A stretch of DNA of 45,564 bases from JBATTK01 sp049670505 (GTDB taxonomy: Bacteria; Bacteroidota; Bacteroidia; Flavobacteriales; Flavobacteriaceae), in assembly GCA_049670505.1 (NCBI GenBank), contig JBATTK010000100.1, positions 1 through 45,564 on the forward strand. Direction: 5' to 3'. Shown here piece after piece: positions 1 to 7,311 of this stretch; within the stretch, counting starts at the first letter, position 1, and every line of letters starts with the position of its first letter. The position numbers and the translations under genes are program-made. The notes beneath the pieces are model-generated. The model was not told the DNA's origin, searched no databases, and saw nothing but the letters and a program-made list of their open reading frames with translations.

Positions 1-59
1 ATCTATTTTATAATAATGAATTCGCGAAGTCCGCTTCGCTCCAGTTGGTAAAGCAGGGC

Positions 60-97
60 AGAGCGTAAAAACAGGTCTAGTAGACCTTTTTAGCGAA
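60..97 (-). repeat. Hairpin element, inverted copy (CTCGCT-hairpin family)
   Basis: Read on the minus strand this copy has TCGCT followed by a stem built on AGGTCTA/TAGACCT. The stem core is the same as in the copy at 3808-3854, but the orientation is opposite. It is the least complete member of the family, because the terminal CCG is not clear. Confidence 0.45.
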
Positions 98-149
98 GGA
101 GCCAGCTGGCGCATGGGCAGGACTTCACTTTCTTATGCCAGAGCTTCAT

Positions 150-194
150 CTCGCTCAAAATTTTAGAGATTAAGTATCTCTAAAATTTGTGCCG
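150..194 (+). repeat. Hairpin element (CTCGCT-hairpin family)
   Basis: CTCGCT at 150-155 is followed by a perfect stem, AAATTTTAGAGAT (158-170) pairing with 176-188 around a 5-base loop, and then CCG at 192-194. The flanking CTCGCT and CCG are shared with the copies at 3808, 4183 and 12252, while the stem sequence differs in each and stays paired. Confidence 0.6.
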
Positions 195-239
195 TCTAAA
201 AAGATTCTTCTCAAAAGCTAATGAAACCGAGGAACGAGG

Positions 240-487
240 TTCATGAGTACCTTATTGTAAAATAACCAGCAACGAATAAATCGAAGAATGAGATTAGGCG
301 ATAGCCAAATCACATTCTAGATTCATGAATACCTTTAAAGAAACCATAAATAAGTAATGAATAAACACTTATTATGCGAACCGACTGCCTGTCCTCCGAA
401 GCCTTTTTTGGCGTAGGTGGGATAGGAGGGGAGTGAAACCTTTAGGTTCATGAATTCCTTATTATAAAATAACCAGCAATGAATAAA
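240..487. repeat. Pair of 41-bp direct repeats
   Basis: Positions 240-280 and 447-487 are the same 41-bp sequence with four mismatches, starting TTCATGA and ending GAATAAA. The second copy runs directly into the end motif at 489-501. A related 18-bp word (ATTCAYGAATACCTTTAA) lies between them at 321-338. Confidence 0.6.
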
Positions 488-588
488 TGTGTGTGGAATG
501 GATAAACATATACAATCTCTATTGTTATCATATAATACTTCAAATTTAAAAACGTTGTTTTCTTGTACTTTGAGTTATAATTGAACCC

Positions 589-2508
589 ATGATGAAAAAT
601 TTGAGATTATTCTGGCTATTTTTTAGTTTTTCGTCTTTCTTTTTTGCACAGGACTTGAAAGAATATCGATTTAAGGATATTCGCAAGTTTCAGGATAAAG
701 TCATTGTTAAATCAACTAAAGAAGAATTAAAGGGTGGAACCTATAAATTCATAGGATTTGACCCTTCTAACGGTTGGCTATCTACAAAAAAGCTCAATGG
801 CTATGTCATCTGCTCGTTGAATTCAAATCAACAATTAGATGATAAATATTACAGATATACATATCAGGATAAATTACTTGTGGAGTGTACTTATTCCAAT
901 GGGATTTTAAAAGGAAAGTATAATACCTATGATTCTAAAGGAAATATTCTAACAGACCTCTTTTATAAGAAAGGTAAGGCTACGGGTAAGTTTTTTGAAT
1001 ACGATGGGTCTAGATATGATATAGAATATCATTTAAAAAATGATGTCAAAGATGGGGCACTCATAAAATACTATGTAGGAGAAGTTAAAGAAAAAGGCTA
1101 CTACAAAAATGATGAACTCGATGGAGAGTATTTTATTTATCATGTTGGGGGAGGACTTAAAGAACAGCATGAAAGAAAAAAGGGATTTAAAGTTGGACAA
1201 AGCAAAAAATATTTTAAAAATGGTGCTTTGCAAATGGTATCTATTACAACGAATCCAAAAAACTTCGAGTCTACAATAATCGGAGGTGACCATCAATCGA
1301 GGCGTTATGAACACTATTTTCGTGAAGGTGGCAAGTATTTTGAAGAATTATATCAGGATGGAGTTTTAATCGAAGAGAAAAAGTGGTGGCCTAATGGAAG
1401 TGTAAGATATCATAAGAAATATGTGCCAGTACACTTACAATATAGAGAATATGTTGATACGGTAGAGCGTCAGGTAGATTATGAAACATATGAACCCCAA
1501 TCTACAACAAAAGAGTTTTATGATAATGGTCAATTGAAAGAATTAATTGAATATGATAACGGAATACAAAATGGATGGGTAAGGAGGTATTTTAAAAATG
1601 GGAGTCTTAAAGAAGAATATGAGGCTAAGTACAACGTTAAAAATGGTTTGTACAAAAAATACTCTAGCAATGGTATATTGATAGAAGAATCGCAATTAAA
1701 AATGGGTCTGTTGATGTTCAATAAACTTTATGATAGCATCAGAAATATCAAAAACCCATACTATGAATTCCAAAGACAGGAAAATGGCGACTATCTTGCA
1801 AGAGGCATTCAACGAAAAATTGACTCATTATCTTTTCAGGAAAAGTATTTTGAATCAAAAAAAGAATTATTCCATAAATCGTACAATAAAAAAGGAACCT
1901 TGATAAAACAGTTTCAAAAAAGAGGAGATACCCTATTTGGGAGTATATTTTCTTTTTTAAGACCATTACCTAATGAAATTGAATTGGCGAGGAAAGATTT
2001 TTTTTCGAATAATACTTCCACCAGTCCTTTTTTGAAAGATAGTACTGTATATTCAAACAAAGGGAAACTTATTTCTAATTCAATTTATTATGTAGATGAT
2101 TCGTCAAAACTTGCCAAAAACAGCGAAGAAGGAATCATCATTAAAAAAGAGTATACTCATTTTCTTGATGATAATAGAAAGGTAACAAAGAAGATTAAAT
2201 ATTACCTTGGAACCCATGAGCAGCTTGTCTTCTATTATGATGAGAATGAAAAAGCACATGGAAAATGCCTTTACAAACCGTATGGTCTAGATTATGTTTT
2301 TGAATTTGACTGCAAGCATGGCAAAATAGAAGAGGTTATAAAAAAAGATAAAAATTCAGGTTCAGTAAAGATACTATTTACAAGCAAGGGTGATGATTTT
2401 TTTGATACTATAAACCATGAATATAAAAACTCTGTTTTCTCTCTTATATTGATAAACAGTCAAGCTGATATTAAGAGGAAAATATTTAGTCAAGAGATTA
2501 TAAAATAA
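589..2508 (+). CDS. Exported MORN-variant (YwqK-like) repeat protein
   Basis: This 639-residue protein starts with a signal peptide (hydrophobic LFWLFFSFSSFFFAQ, cleavage near residue 21). Most of the rest consists of repeats of the type Y/F-x-x-G-x-L/I-K-x-x-x-x-Y-x-x-G-x-x-x-G, for example FYDNGQLKELIEYDNG and YFKNGSLKEE. These match the MORN_2 / YwqK antitoxin-like repeat family, which is common in exported Bacteroidota proteins and usually has no known function. The YwqK name comes from a proposed antitoxin role in Bacillus and should not be transferred here. The gene stands alone, 88 bp after the repeat-end motif at 489-501, and is followed by a long noncoding repeat. The repeats thin out in the last 150 residues. 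Repeat class is fairly sure; function is unknown. Confidence 0.8.
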   Translation: MMKNLRLFWLFFSFSSFFFAQDLKEYRFKDIRKFQDKVIVKSTKEELKGGTYKFIGFDPSNGWLSTKKLNGYVICSLNSNQQLDDKYYRYTYQDKLLVECTYSNGILKGKYNTYDSKGNILTDLFYKKGKATGKFFEYDGSRYDIEYHLKNDVKDGALIKYYVGEVKEKGYYKNDELDGEYFIYHVGGGLKEQHERKKGFKVGQSKKYFKNGALQMVSITTNPKNFESTIIGGDHQSRRYEHYFREGGKYFEELYQDGVLIEEKKWWPNGSVRYHKKYVPVHLQYREYVDTVERQVDYETYEPQSTTKEFYDNGQLKELIEYDNGIQNGWVRRYFKNGSLKEEYEAKYNVKNGLYKKYSSNGILIEESQLKMGLLMFNKLYDSIRNIKNPYYEFQRQENGDYLARGIQRKIDSLSFQEKYFESKKELFHKSYNKKGTLIKQFQKRGDTLFGSIFSFLRPLPNEIELARKDFFSNNTSTSPFLKDSTVYSNKGKLISNSIYYVDDSSKLAKNSEEGIIIKKEYTHFLDDNRKVTKKIKYYLGTHEQLVFYYDENEKAHGKCLYKPYGLDYVFEFDCKHGKIEEVIKKDKNSGSVKILFTSKGDDFFDTINHEYKNSVFSLILINSQADIKRKIFSQEIIK

Positions 2509-2875
2509 GATTATATGTTGGTTCCGAAAAAGGTCTTGGACTGAATATAACCCTTTGGCCTAAGAGAACTTTGGCTAAAACAATAGGGGAGAGGAGCGTT
2601 CAGAATTTTAGGGGGCTGGTACTACATTTTGTTAATCGCTAAAATGTTTCAAAAAGTACAAAGCAGTCTTAAGAGTTAGAATGCTTTCTAGAATATAGCG
2701 ACTGAGCCGTACATTGTTTCCAAAATTATCTGTAAGCCTTGAAATCGCAGATTCACGAATACCTTTAAAAAATAATAGATATCTATGAGTATCTTTTTGT
2801 TTCTTTTTTTATCAAGAAAAAAAGAAAAGTTCAAAGTAAATTAGCTCAAATACTAAATTAAATAAAAAAAATGAA
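2509..2875. other. Intergenic region with a long diverged repeat
   Basis: There is no gene in this 367-bp stretch. Positions 2566-2745 match 11622-11800 downstream of the helicase gene (shared words AAAACAATAGG, GAGCGT and TTGTTTCCAAAATTAT). An 18-bp word at 2751-2768 belongs to a family seen at 321, 4013 and 12316. At 2800-2827 an A/T inverted repeat (TTTCTTTTTTT/AAAAAAAGAAA) could act as a weak terminator or be part of the repeat. Confidence 0.6.
2566..2745 (+). repeat. Long noncoding repeat, copy 1
   Basis: About 180 bp aligns, with scattered substitutions, to 11622-11800. Both copies lie just downstream of a plus-strand gene and both are followed by a TTTGTTTCTTTT inverted repeat. No open frame is conserved between the copies, which argues against a degraded gene. 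Confidence 0.6.
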
Positions 2876-3745
2876 ATGATATCAGCATACTGCCACACTT
2901 TAGACGATGCAAAATTAGCCGCTATCTTCTATGAAAGATGCTTCGCTTATGAACCTGTTTTTGAAGGAACAGAAGAGAATATTAAAAAAAAAATAAAAGA
3001 GGAAATTCATAAACGAAACCTTGGAAGTGGAATTTTAGAGCTTAAAATTCTCAGCTATAATGGTAAAGGTGGTACAACAGGTTTCTTGATTGATTTGAAT
3101 CCAGAAAAACAAGCCAACAAGGCTGGAAATAATCAGATTAGTGAAAAATTCGTAGAATTTTCATCTAATGAAAACTCTCATCTTAAGGTTAGCAGGGAAC
3201 AAAAAGAAGTAATTTTTTTAGAATTTCTTGGCATCAATAATGTTAAAAAGCAATCAAAAAAAAATGAAATCAAAGCAATAGATTTTCTCTTGGATAATGT
3301 TTCATTAATAGATAAAGATAATTTGGATTGGGAACAAGTTATCGAATTCAGAAAAGATGTCAGCTCTATAAGAAAGGTTCGTATGATTAGATATTTTGTG
3401 CTAGAATTTTTTAAAAATCATCCGAAGGAACAAGTTGCTGATATTATTGAAATGCAACTTGAAGATTATGAAAATGCCATTAAAAAACATGGAATACTGA
3501 CAAGAACAGGTTTGCTAAAACAATTAATTGATTCTAAGAATTTAAGTTCTTTAGCTATTGGAGGTGGAATTCCTACAGTTTTAGGTAACGAGATGCTTGG
3601 ATTGGCGACAGCTGGAATAATAGCGATAGGAAACGCTGCCATATATTTAAAGGAAAAACAAATTGAAAGAAAAAACCTGCTTCTTGCTAATCATGATACT
3701 GAAATATCTATGATCTATGAGATTAAGAAGCAACTAAATCGATGA
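2876..3745 (+). CDS. Unknown protein with C-terminal hydrophobic segment
   Basis: I do not recognise this 289-residue protein. Residues 1-220 are polar, lysine/glutamate-rich and predicted helical, with the phrase GKGGTTGFLIDLNPEKQ near residue 65. Residues about 223-258 form a glycine-rich hydrophobic stretch (AIGGGIPTVLG, then LATAGIIAIGNAAIYL), followed by a basic KEKQIERKN segment. That layout suggests one or two membrane helices or a membrane-inserting hairpin near the C terminus. The start at 2876 is the first in-frame ATG; an ATG six bases earlier is in the same frame but stops after two codons (ATG AAA TGA). The AT-rich composition and the repeats on both sides place it in the accessory island. 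A defence or toxin role is conceivable but has no direct support. Confidence 0.6.
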   Translation: MISAYCHTLDDAKLAAIFYERCFAYEPVFEGTEENIKKKIKEEIHKRNLGSGILELKILSYNGKGGTTGFLIDLNPEKQANKAGNNQISEKFVEFSSNENSHLKVSREQKEVIFLEFLGINNVKKQSKKNEIKAIDFLLDNVSLIDKDNLDWEQVIEFRKDVSSIRKVRMIRYFVLEFFKNHPKEQVADIIEMQLEDYENAIKKHGILTRTGLLKQLIDSKNLSSLAIGGGIPTVLGNEMLGLATAGIIAIGNAAIYLKEKQIERKNLLLANHDTEISMIYEIKKQLNR

Positions 3746-3807
3746 ATTCTAATTGAATCTATTTTTAGCAAGTGCTTGGAAATTTACTCGCTTTTCCCAC
3801 GCACCGA

Positions 3808-3854
3808 CTCGCTCATATTTTAAAAGGTCTACTAGACCTTCCAAAATACTGCCG
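3808..3854 (+). repeat. Hairpin element (CTCGCT-hairpin family)
   Basis: CTCGCT at 3808-3813 is followed by a stem, ATTTTAAAAGGTCT (3817-3830) pairing with 3834-3847 apart from two mismatches, and then CCG at 3852-3854. The stem core is shared with the inverted copy at 60-97. Confidence 0.6.
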
Positions 3855-4182
3855 TTAGCTGTTGCGGCAAGCCGACGAGAATTCTCTGAAAAATTTACTG
3901 GCAAAAACTTTCTCATAAACCCCAAATTTCAATAGAATCTAAAAGTTTTGCTTTTTTTGGCCCTTCGACTACGCTCAGGACAGGCTAAGGCAAGCGATGG
4001 CAAATGCAAAGCATTCACGAATACCTTTAATACAAATAAAAACCACATGAGTAAATTGTGTTTAAAATACGAGCGAATAAAATTTATCATGTAGATGAAT
4101 GTTATGAGACTGTGATACGATGCGGCTGAGAAACGTTTATTTTTGAAAAGCAATCGAGCGTTTGGCAGCCCAGCCGCATCAG

Positions 4183-4226
4183 CTCGCTAACATTTTTAAA
4201 GATTGAGAATCTTTAAAAATATTCCG
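4183..4226 (+). repeat. Hairpin element (CTCGCT-hairpin family)
   Basis: CTCGCT at 4183-4188 is followed by a perfect 13-bp stem, ATTTTTAAAGATT (4192-4204) with 4208-4220 around GAG, and then CCG at 4224-4226. It is preceded by CAGCCGCATC, as is the copy at 12252 (AGCCGCATC), and followed by TACATAA in both. Confidence 0.65.
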
Positions 4227-4446
4227 TACATAACGACTAATTATAGATACAAATGAAAATATGCGTCGCAGACACCGCTTAAAAGGTTTCATGACCCTGT
4301 TGCAAATATTCTTTTGAGATGCTATATGTTGAGGGATATTTTACATAATAGAATTATAGCTTACATAGATTGAACTTTTGTGGTATTTCGCCAGCGCTCC
4401 ATCTTTCTTGATTATGGCCTCAGCCACTGGCTAAACCCATAATACA

Positions 4447-4518
4447 AAATGTACTATAATGTTCTGCGTTATGTAACTTTGCTTTGGCAAAAGCGAAGTG
4501 GGAATGTGTATGGAATGG
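4447..4518 (+). repeat. Module-boundary repeat, short copy
   Basis: This copy begins GTACTATAATGTTCTGCG and ends GAATGTGTATGGAATGG. Its two ends match the two ends of the 159-bp copy at 5932-6090, so it looks like an internally deleted version. It ends about 100 bp before parD, close to the spacing of the 6090 copy to its downstream gene (97 bp). Confidence 0.6.
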
Positions 4519-4619
4519 GAATAATTACTAAAAACATAAAATAAGACTCTATAGTTTTGTAATATTCAATCTAATATATTAAATTGCATCAATAGTATGA
4601 TTATTTAAACAGAAAATAT

Positions 4620-4877
4620 ATGTCTACGATTAGAAAAACAATAACATTTACAGAAAAACAAGATAAGTGGATAAAATCACGAATTACAATAGGAGAATTT
4701 ACTAATGATAGTGAATACCTTCGTGATTTAGTAAGACGTGATCAAGCAAAAAGCGCCAAATTTTCAGCACTCAAAGCAGCTATAACTGAAGGCATGGAAA
4801 GTGGTGTTAGTGATAAATCCGTTCCAGATATCATGAAGGAAGTTGAAGACCGTATGCGGGCAGATGGGCGTTTATAA
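4620..4877 (+). CDS. parD: ParD-family antitoxin
   Basis: The 85-residue protein has the N-terminal ribbon-helix-helix layout of ParD/CopG-type antitoxins: a beta strand with RKTITFT, then two helices through SEYLRDLVRRD. In this family the N-terminal half binds operator DNA as a dimer and the acidic C-terminal half (here GMESGVSDKSVPDIMKEVED) wraps and neutralises ParE. Its 3' end overlaps the following parE gene by 14 bp, as is common for type II pairs, and the complex probably represses its own promoter. It lies in the accessory island between two copies of a boundary repeat, where toxin-antitoxin pairs often stabilise the DNA. Confidence 0.9.
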   Translation: MSTIRKTITFTEKQDKWIKSRITIGEFTNDSEYLRDLVRRDQAKSAKFSALKAAITEGMESGVSDKSVPDIMKEVEDRMRADGRL

Positions 4878-5154
4878 AGTATCAAGAAGCGCCGAAATTG
4901 ATCTTGCCAAAATGTATGAGTACGGCATTGAAACATTTGGATTAAAACAAGCCCAAACATATTTATCGGGAATGCATACACTATTTCAAATTTTAGCTGA
5001 TAATAGTACTTTAGGACGTGATGCATCTGAATTTATTCTGTCATTAAAAAGATTTTCTTATAAATCTCACACCATTTTTTATTTATCTACAGATATTGAT
5101 ATTTTAATTGTTCGTGTATTGAATCAAAGTATGGATTATGAAAACAATCTGTAA
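4864..5154 (+). CDS. parE: ParE/RelE-superfamily toxin
   Basis: The 96-residue protein matches the ParE family in length and pattern: YKVSRSAEIDLAKMYEYGIETFG at the N terminus (SxxAxxDLxxIxxY-like), a central helical hairpin around residues 35-55, and a C-terminal beta sheet with RFSYKSHTIFYL and ILIVRVLNQSMDY. ParE toxins of known activity inhibit DNA gyrase; some relatives do not, so the target is inferred. I chose the ATG at 4864 rather than an upstream ATG at 4843, because 4864 gives the usual family N terminus and a short overlap with parD. The two genes must be co-transcribed. Confidence 0.9.
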   Translation: MGVYKVSRSAEIDLAKMYEYGIETFGLKQAQTYLSGMHTLFQILADNSTLGRDASEFILSLKRFSYKSHTIFYLSTDIDILIVRVLNQSMDYENNL

Positions 5155-5242
5155 TCTTTTCAAGGAATTCATCACAATAAAATTCCAGATTTAAAAGTTT
5201 TTAAAGCAATTTTATATAATGTCAGATTATAATATGAAAATG

Positions 5243-5400
5243 AATTATAATGTCTTGCGTTATGACACTTTGCTTTGGAAAAGCAAAGTATTTTGTACTT
5301 CGCTTTCTTTAAATTTTTCTTCTAAAAGTTTCTTCTACAATGTTAATGGAACACTTTTTATGCGACGACGTAGGAGGGAAGCGTAATGTGTGTGGAATGG
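5243..5400 (+). repeat. Module-boundary repeat, long copy
   Basis: The 158-bp element begins AATTATAATGTCTTGCGTTA and ends AATGTGTGTGGAATGG. It aligns over most of its length with 5932-6090, with shared CTTTGG, CTTTAAA, AAAGTTTCTT and AATGGAA words. It fills most of the gap between parE and the minus-strand HNH gene; nothing else is visible there. Confidence 0.6.
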
Positions 5401-5418
5401 AAATGTTAATATCAAATT

Positions 5419-5769
5419 TTAATGAAAAGAATCGTGACATGATTTGCAAACAGATTCTAACCAGTCTATAGGTTCTTTACCAATATTATACTTAGCATAA
5501 CGTGTATGATGTACTTGAGTAGCACGTTTTCCACAATATACACATTTCCAGTTATCACGTTTTAAAACAACGTATCGTTTACGACGCCAATCATCAGATT
5601 TTAAGTATACATTTCGATAATATTGTTGACGCCTTATTCTGCGACGATTCCAGACATAATTTCTAAACCAATTTCTTAAGAAAAGAAAAATAACTACTAT
5701 AGATGCAAACAGAATTAACTTGTAATCGTCTTGATCTAAATTTCTAAATATGTCTAATAATTCATCCAT
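5419..5769 (-). CDS. Membrane-anchored HNH endonuclease
   Basis: The protein has an N-terminal membrane helix (about residues 17-35, LILFASIVVIFLFL), a strongly basic linker (RNRRRIRRQ type) that should face the cytoplasm, and a compact C-terminal HNH domain. The HNH features are CVYC, then VHHTRY with the catalytic histidine pair, and VCKSCHDSFH, so both zinc-binding cysteine pairs are present. HNH nucleases of this class cut DNA. The domain ends at the protein's last residue. I place the start at the ATG at 5769, giving 116 residues, instead of the TTG at 5778. The gene is single and oriented against its neighbours, between two repeat elements. A role in defence or in mobility of the island is inference. 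Confidence 0.8.
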   Translation of the reverse strand: MDELLDIFRNLDQDDYKLILFASIVVIFLFLRNWFRNYVWNRRRIRRQQYYRNVYLKSDDWRRKRYVVLKRDNWKCVYCGKRATQVHHTRYAKYNIGKEPIDWLESVCKSCHDSFH

Positions 5770-5810
5770 AATTGACAATATTAAATTTAAGTATTATTAA
5801 CTATTTCTTT

Positions 5811-5880
5811 ATTGTGTGTAAAATAAATTGCCAGAGCAATTTGATTTTAAAAAACAATCGAGCGTTTGGCAGCGGCAATT
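5811..5880 (+). repeat. 70-bp repeat, copy 1
   Basis: This copy matches 12031-12100 with only a handful of differences, including ATTGTGTGTAAAATAAATTG and AACAATCGAGCG. The core CAATCGAGCGTTTGGCAGC also occurs at 4151-4169. It contains a small inverted repeat (AAATTG...CAATTT). The two full copies lie on either side of the restriction-type operon. Confidence 0.7.
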
Positions 5881-5931
5881 TGACATAATGACAAATTATA
5901 GCTATCTAATGATATGAAATACATTTGTACT

Positions 5932-6090
5932 ATAATGTTCTGCGTTATGTAACTTGAGCTTTGGTAAAAAGCGAAAGTTATTACTACAGTTTCTTTAAAA
6001 AATTTATTCTCAAAAGTTTCTTTAAAAATGTAATGGAATACTCTTTGCCCGAAGTGACGATAGGAGCGAAGTGGGAATGTGTATGGAATG
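5932..6090 (+). repeat. Module-boundary repeat, long copy
   Basis: The element begins ATTTGTACTATAATGTTC and ends GTGGGAATGTGTATGGAATG. It is homologous to 5243-5400 along its length and, at both ends, to 4447-4518. The copy ends 97 bp before the start codon at 6187. Confidence 0.65.
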
Positions 6091-6186
6091 TTGTTAATTA
6101 AACTGTTTATAATTATCAAGTAAAAATGTTGATTTATATCTTGTTTTTTAAGATATTAGTTTTTGAATTAAGTAAAATTCTCCATA

Positions 6187-6381
6187 ATGAATCGTATCAA
6201 AGAGGTTTTAAATTCCAAAGGGATAAAGCAGACTTGGTTATCTGAAAAACTTGGTAAAAGTTATAATATGGTTAACTCATATGTGCAAAATAGAACTCAA
6301 CCAAGCTTAGAAATACTTTACGAGATAGCTGATATTTTAGATGTTGATGTGAAAGAACTAATAGAGTCAAATAAAAGGTAA
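6187..6381 (+). CDS. XRE-family regulator (probable control protein)
   Basis: The 64-residue protein is a single Cro/C1-type helix-turn-helix domain: IKQTWLSEKLGKSYNMVNSYV is the classic helix-turn-helix, followed by PSLEILYEIADILDVDVKEL. Size and position, directly before a DNA methyltransferase gene with a 6-bp gap, match the control (C) proteins of restriction-modification systems, which delay expression of the destructive part until host DNA is methylated. It probably dimerises and binds its own promoter in 6091-6186. The family assignment is firm; the control-protein role is inferred from context. Its stop codon is followed immediately by the ribosome-binding sequence of the next gene. 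Confidence 0.9.
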   Translation: MNRIKEVLNSKGIKQTWLSEKLGKSYNMVNSYVQNRTQPSLEILYEIADILDVDVKELIESNKR

Positions 6382-6390
6382 AGGAAATTG
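6380..6390 (+). promoter_or_regulatory. Ribosome binding site and TTG start of the methyltransferase
   Basis: AAAGGAA at 6380-6386 lies right before the TTG at 6388. The next in-frame ATG would remove residues 1-22, just before the catalytic TSPPY motif, and would delete the strand that begins this methyltransferase class. The TTG start is therefore the best choice. Confidence 0.65.
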
Positions 6391-7311
6391 AAAGAAAAAA
6401 ATAATTATATAAATAAAATACATAATAGAGACTCGAGTACTTTTCTAAGTAATATGCCTGATGAATCTGTGAATTTAATTATTACGTCTCCGCCGTATGC
6501 AGATAAACGAAAAAGATATTATGGTAGTGTTCATCCAAACAAATATGTAGATTGGTTTTTACCAATAGCAGAACAACTCAAGCGTATTCTAAATAATAAA
6601 GGTTCTTTTATTCTAAATATTAAGGAACATCCTAGAGATGGAGAAAGAGATACTTATGTAATTGAATTAATACTTGAATTAAAAAAACAAGGTTGGTTTT
6701 GGATAGAAGAATATTGTTGGTATAAAAAAAATTCGTTTCCTGGAAAATGGCCTAATAGGTTTAGAGATTCTTGGGAGAGATGTTTACATTTTTCTAAACA
6801 AAAAGATTTTGATATGTATCAAGATGCTGTAAAAGTTCCAATAGGAGATTGGGCAGAAAAAAGGTTTAAATCTATGTCTGATGAAGATTTTAAAAGACAT
6901 ATTTCTGCTACAAATGGAAGTCTCGGTCGTAATGTGTCTAATTGGTTAGATAGAAAAAGAGTATACCCTCATAATGTTGTTGTATTGGAAGAGGAAAGAT
7001 ATTTGAATGAAGATTCTGATATTAATGGAACAGACATTCCAAATATGCTAGAATTTGCAACAGTTTGTCATAATAAAAACCATAGTGCTGCTTTTCCAAT
7101 CGAATTACCAACTTGGTTCATAAAGTTATTTAGTAAAAAAGATGATGTTGTATTAGATCCGTTTATGGGCTCAGGAACTACAGCAATTGCATCGATACTT
7201 CATAATAGGAATTTTATAGGAGTTGAGAAGAAAAAAGAATTTGCTCAAATAGCTAGAGCCAATATTAAAGATCTAATTAAAGAAATAAAAGAAGATGGCC
7301 AGATTAAGTAA
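6388..7311 (+). CDS. Beta-class site-specific DNA methyltransferase
   Basis: The 307-residue enzyme transfers a methyl group from S-adenosylmethionine to an exocyclic amino group of cytosine (N4) or adenine (N6). The catalytic motif TSPPY is at residues 33-37 and the cofactor-binding motif DPFMGSGTT is near the C terminus (about residue 255), the permuted order of beta-class enzymes. The SPPY form often means N4-cytosine, but this alone cannot settle the base. The middle part (YVDWFLPIAEQLKRIL, then SFPGKWPNRFRDSWER) belongs to a recognisable modification-methylase family. It starts with TTG at 6388, follows the regulator by 6 bp, and its last 17 bp overlap the next gene, so the three are translated together. 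It probably protects host DNA from the nuclease-helicase pair downstream. Confidence 0.92.
   Translation: MKEKNNYINKIHNRDSSTFLSNMPDESVNLIITSPPYADKRKRYYGSVHPNKYVDWFLPIAEQLKRILNNKGSFILNIKEHPRDGERDTYVIELILELKKQGWFWIEEYCWYKKNSFPGKWPNRFRDSWERCLHFSKQKDFDMYQDAVKVPIGDWAEKRFKSMSDEDFKRHISATNGSLGRNVSNWLDRKRVYPHNVVVLEEERYLNEDSDINGTDIPNMLEFATVCHNKNHSAAFPIELPTWFIKLFSKKDDVVLDPFMGSGTTAIASILHNRNFIGVEKKKEFAQIARANIKDLIKEIKEDGQIK

Larger units (their letters stand above)
1..588. other. Repeat-rich intergenic region at the left edge
   Basis: I see no convincing gene here. The stretch holds two hairpin elements (60-97 and 150-194), a 41-bp direct repeat present at 240-280 and 447-487 with four mismatches, an 18-bp word at 321-338 that recurs later (2751, 4013, 12316), and at 489-501 the end motif GTGTGTGGAATGG that also ends repeats near 4517, 5400 and 6090. 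The base composition is AT-rich and matches the intergenic DNA up to about 12.6 kb. Confidence 0.6.
3746..4619. other. Intergenic region with hairpins and repeat words
   Basis: No convincing gene is present in this 874-bp stretch; the short open frames at 3753-3935 and 3929-4153 run through repeats. It holds hairpin elements at 3808-3854 and 4183-4226, a long-range inverted repeat GATGCGGCTG (4119-4128) with CAGCCGCATC (4171-4180), the recurring 18-bp word at 4013-4030, a 33-bp imperfect palindrome at 4411-4443 (ATTATGG...CCATAAT), and the repeat at 4447-4518 that precedes the toxin-antitoxin pair. Confidence 0.6.
5770..6186. other. Intergenic region with two repeats
   Basis: No gene is visible. 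A 70-bp repeat (5811-5880) that recurs at 12031-12100 is followed by the boundary repeat at 5932-6090. The promoter of the operon starting at 6187 should lie in 6091-6186, which is very AT-rich; no box stands out enough to annotate. Confidence 0.55.

Noticed and set aside
3753..3935. 60-residue protein on the plus strand
   Set aside because: The frame runs through a hairpin repeat element and has no family resemblance.
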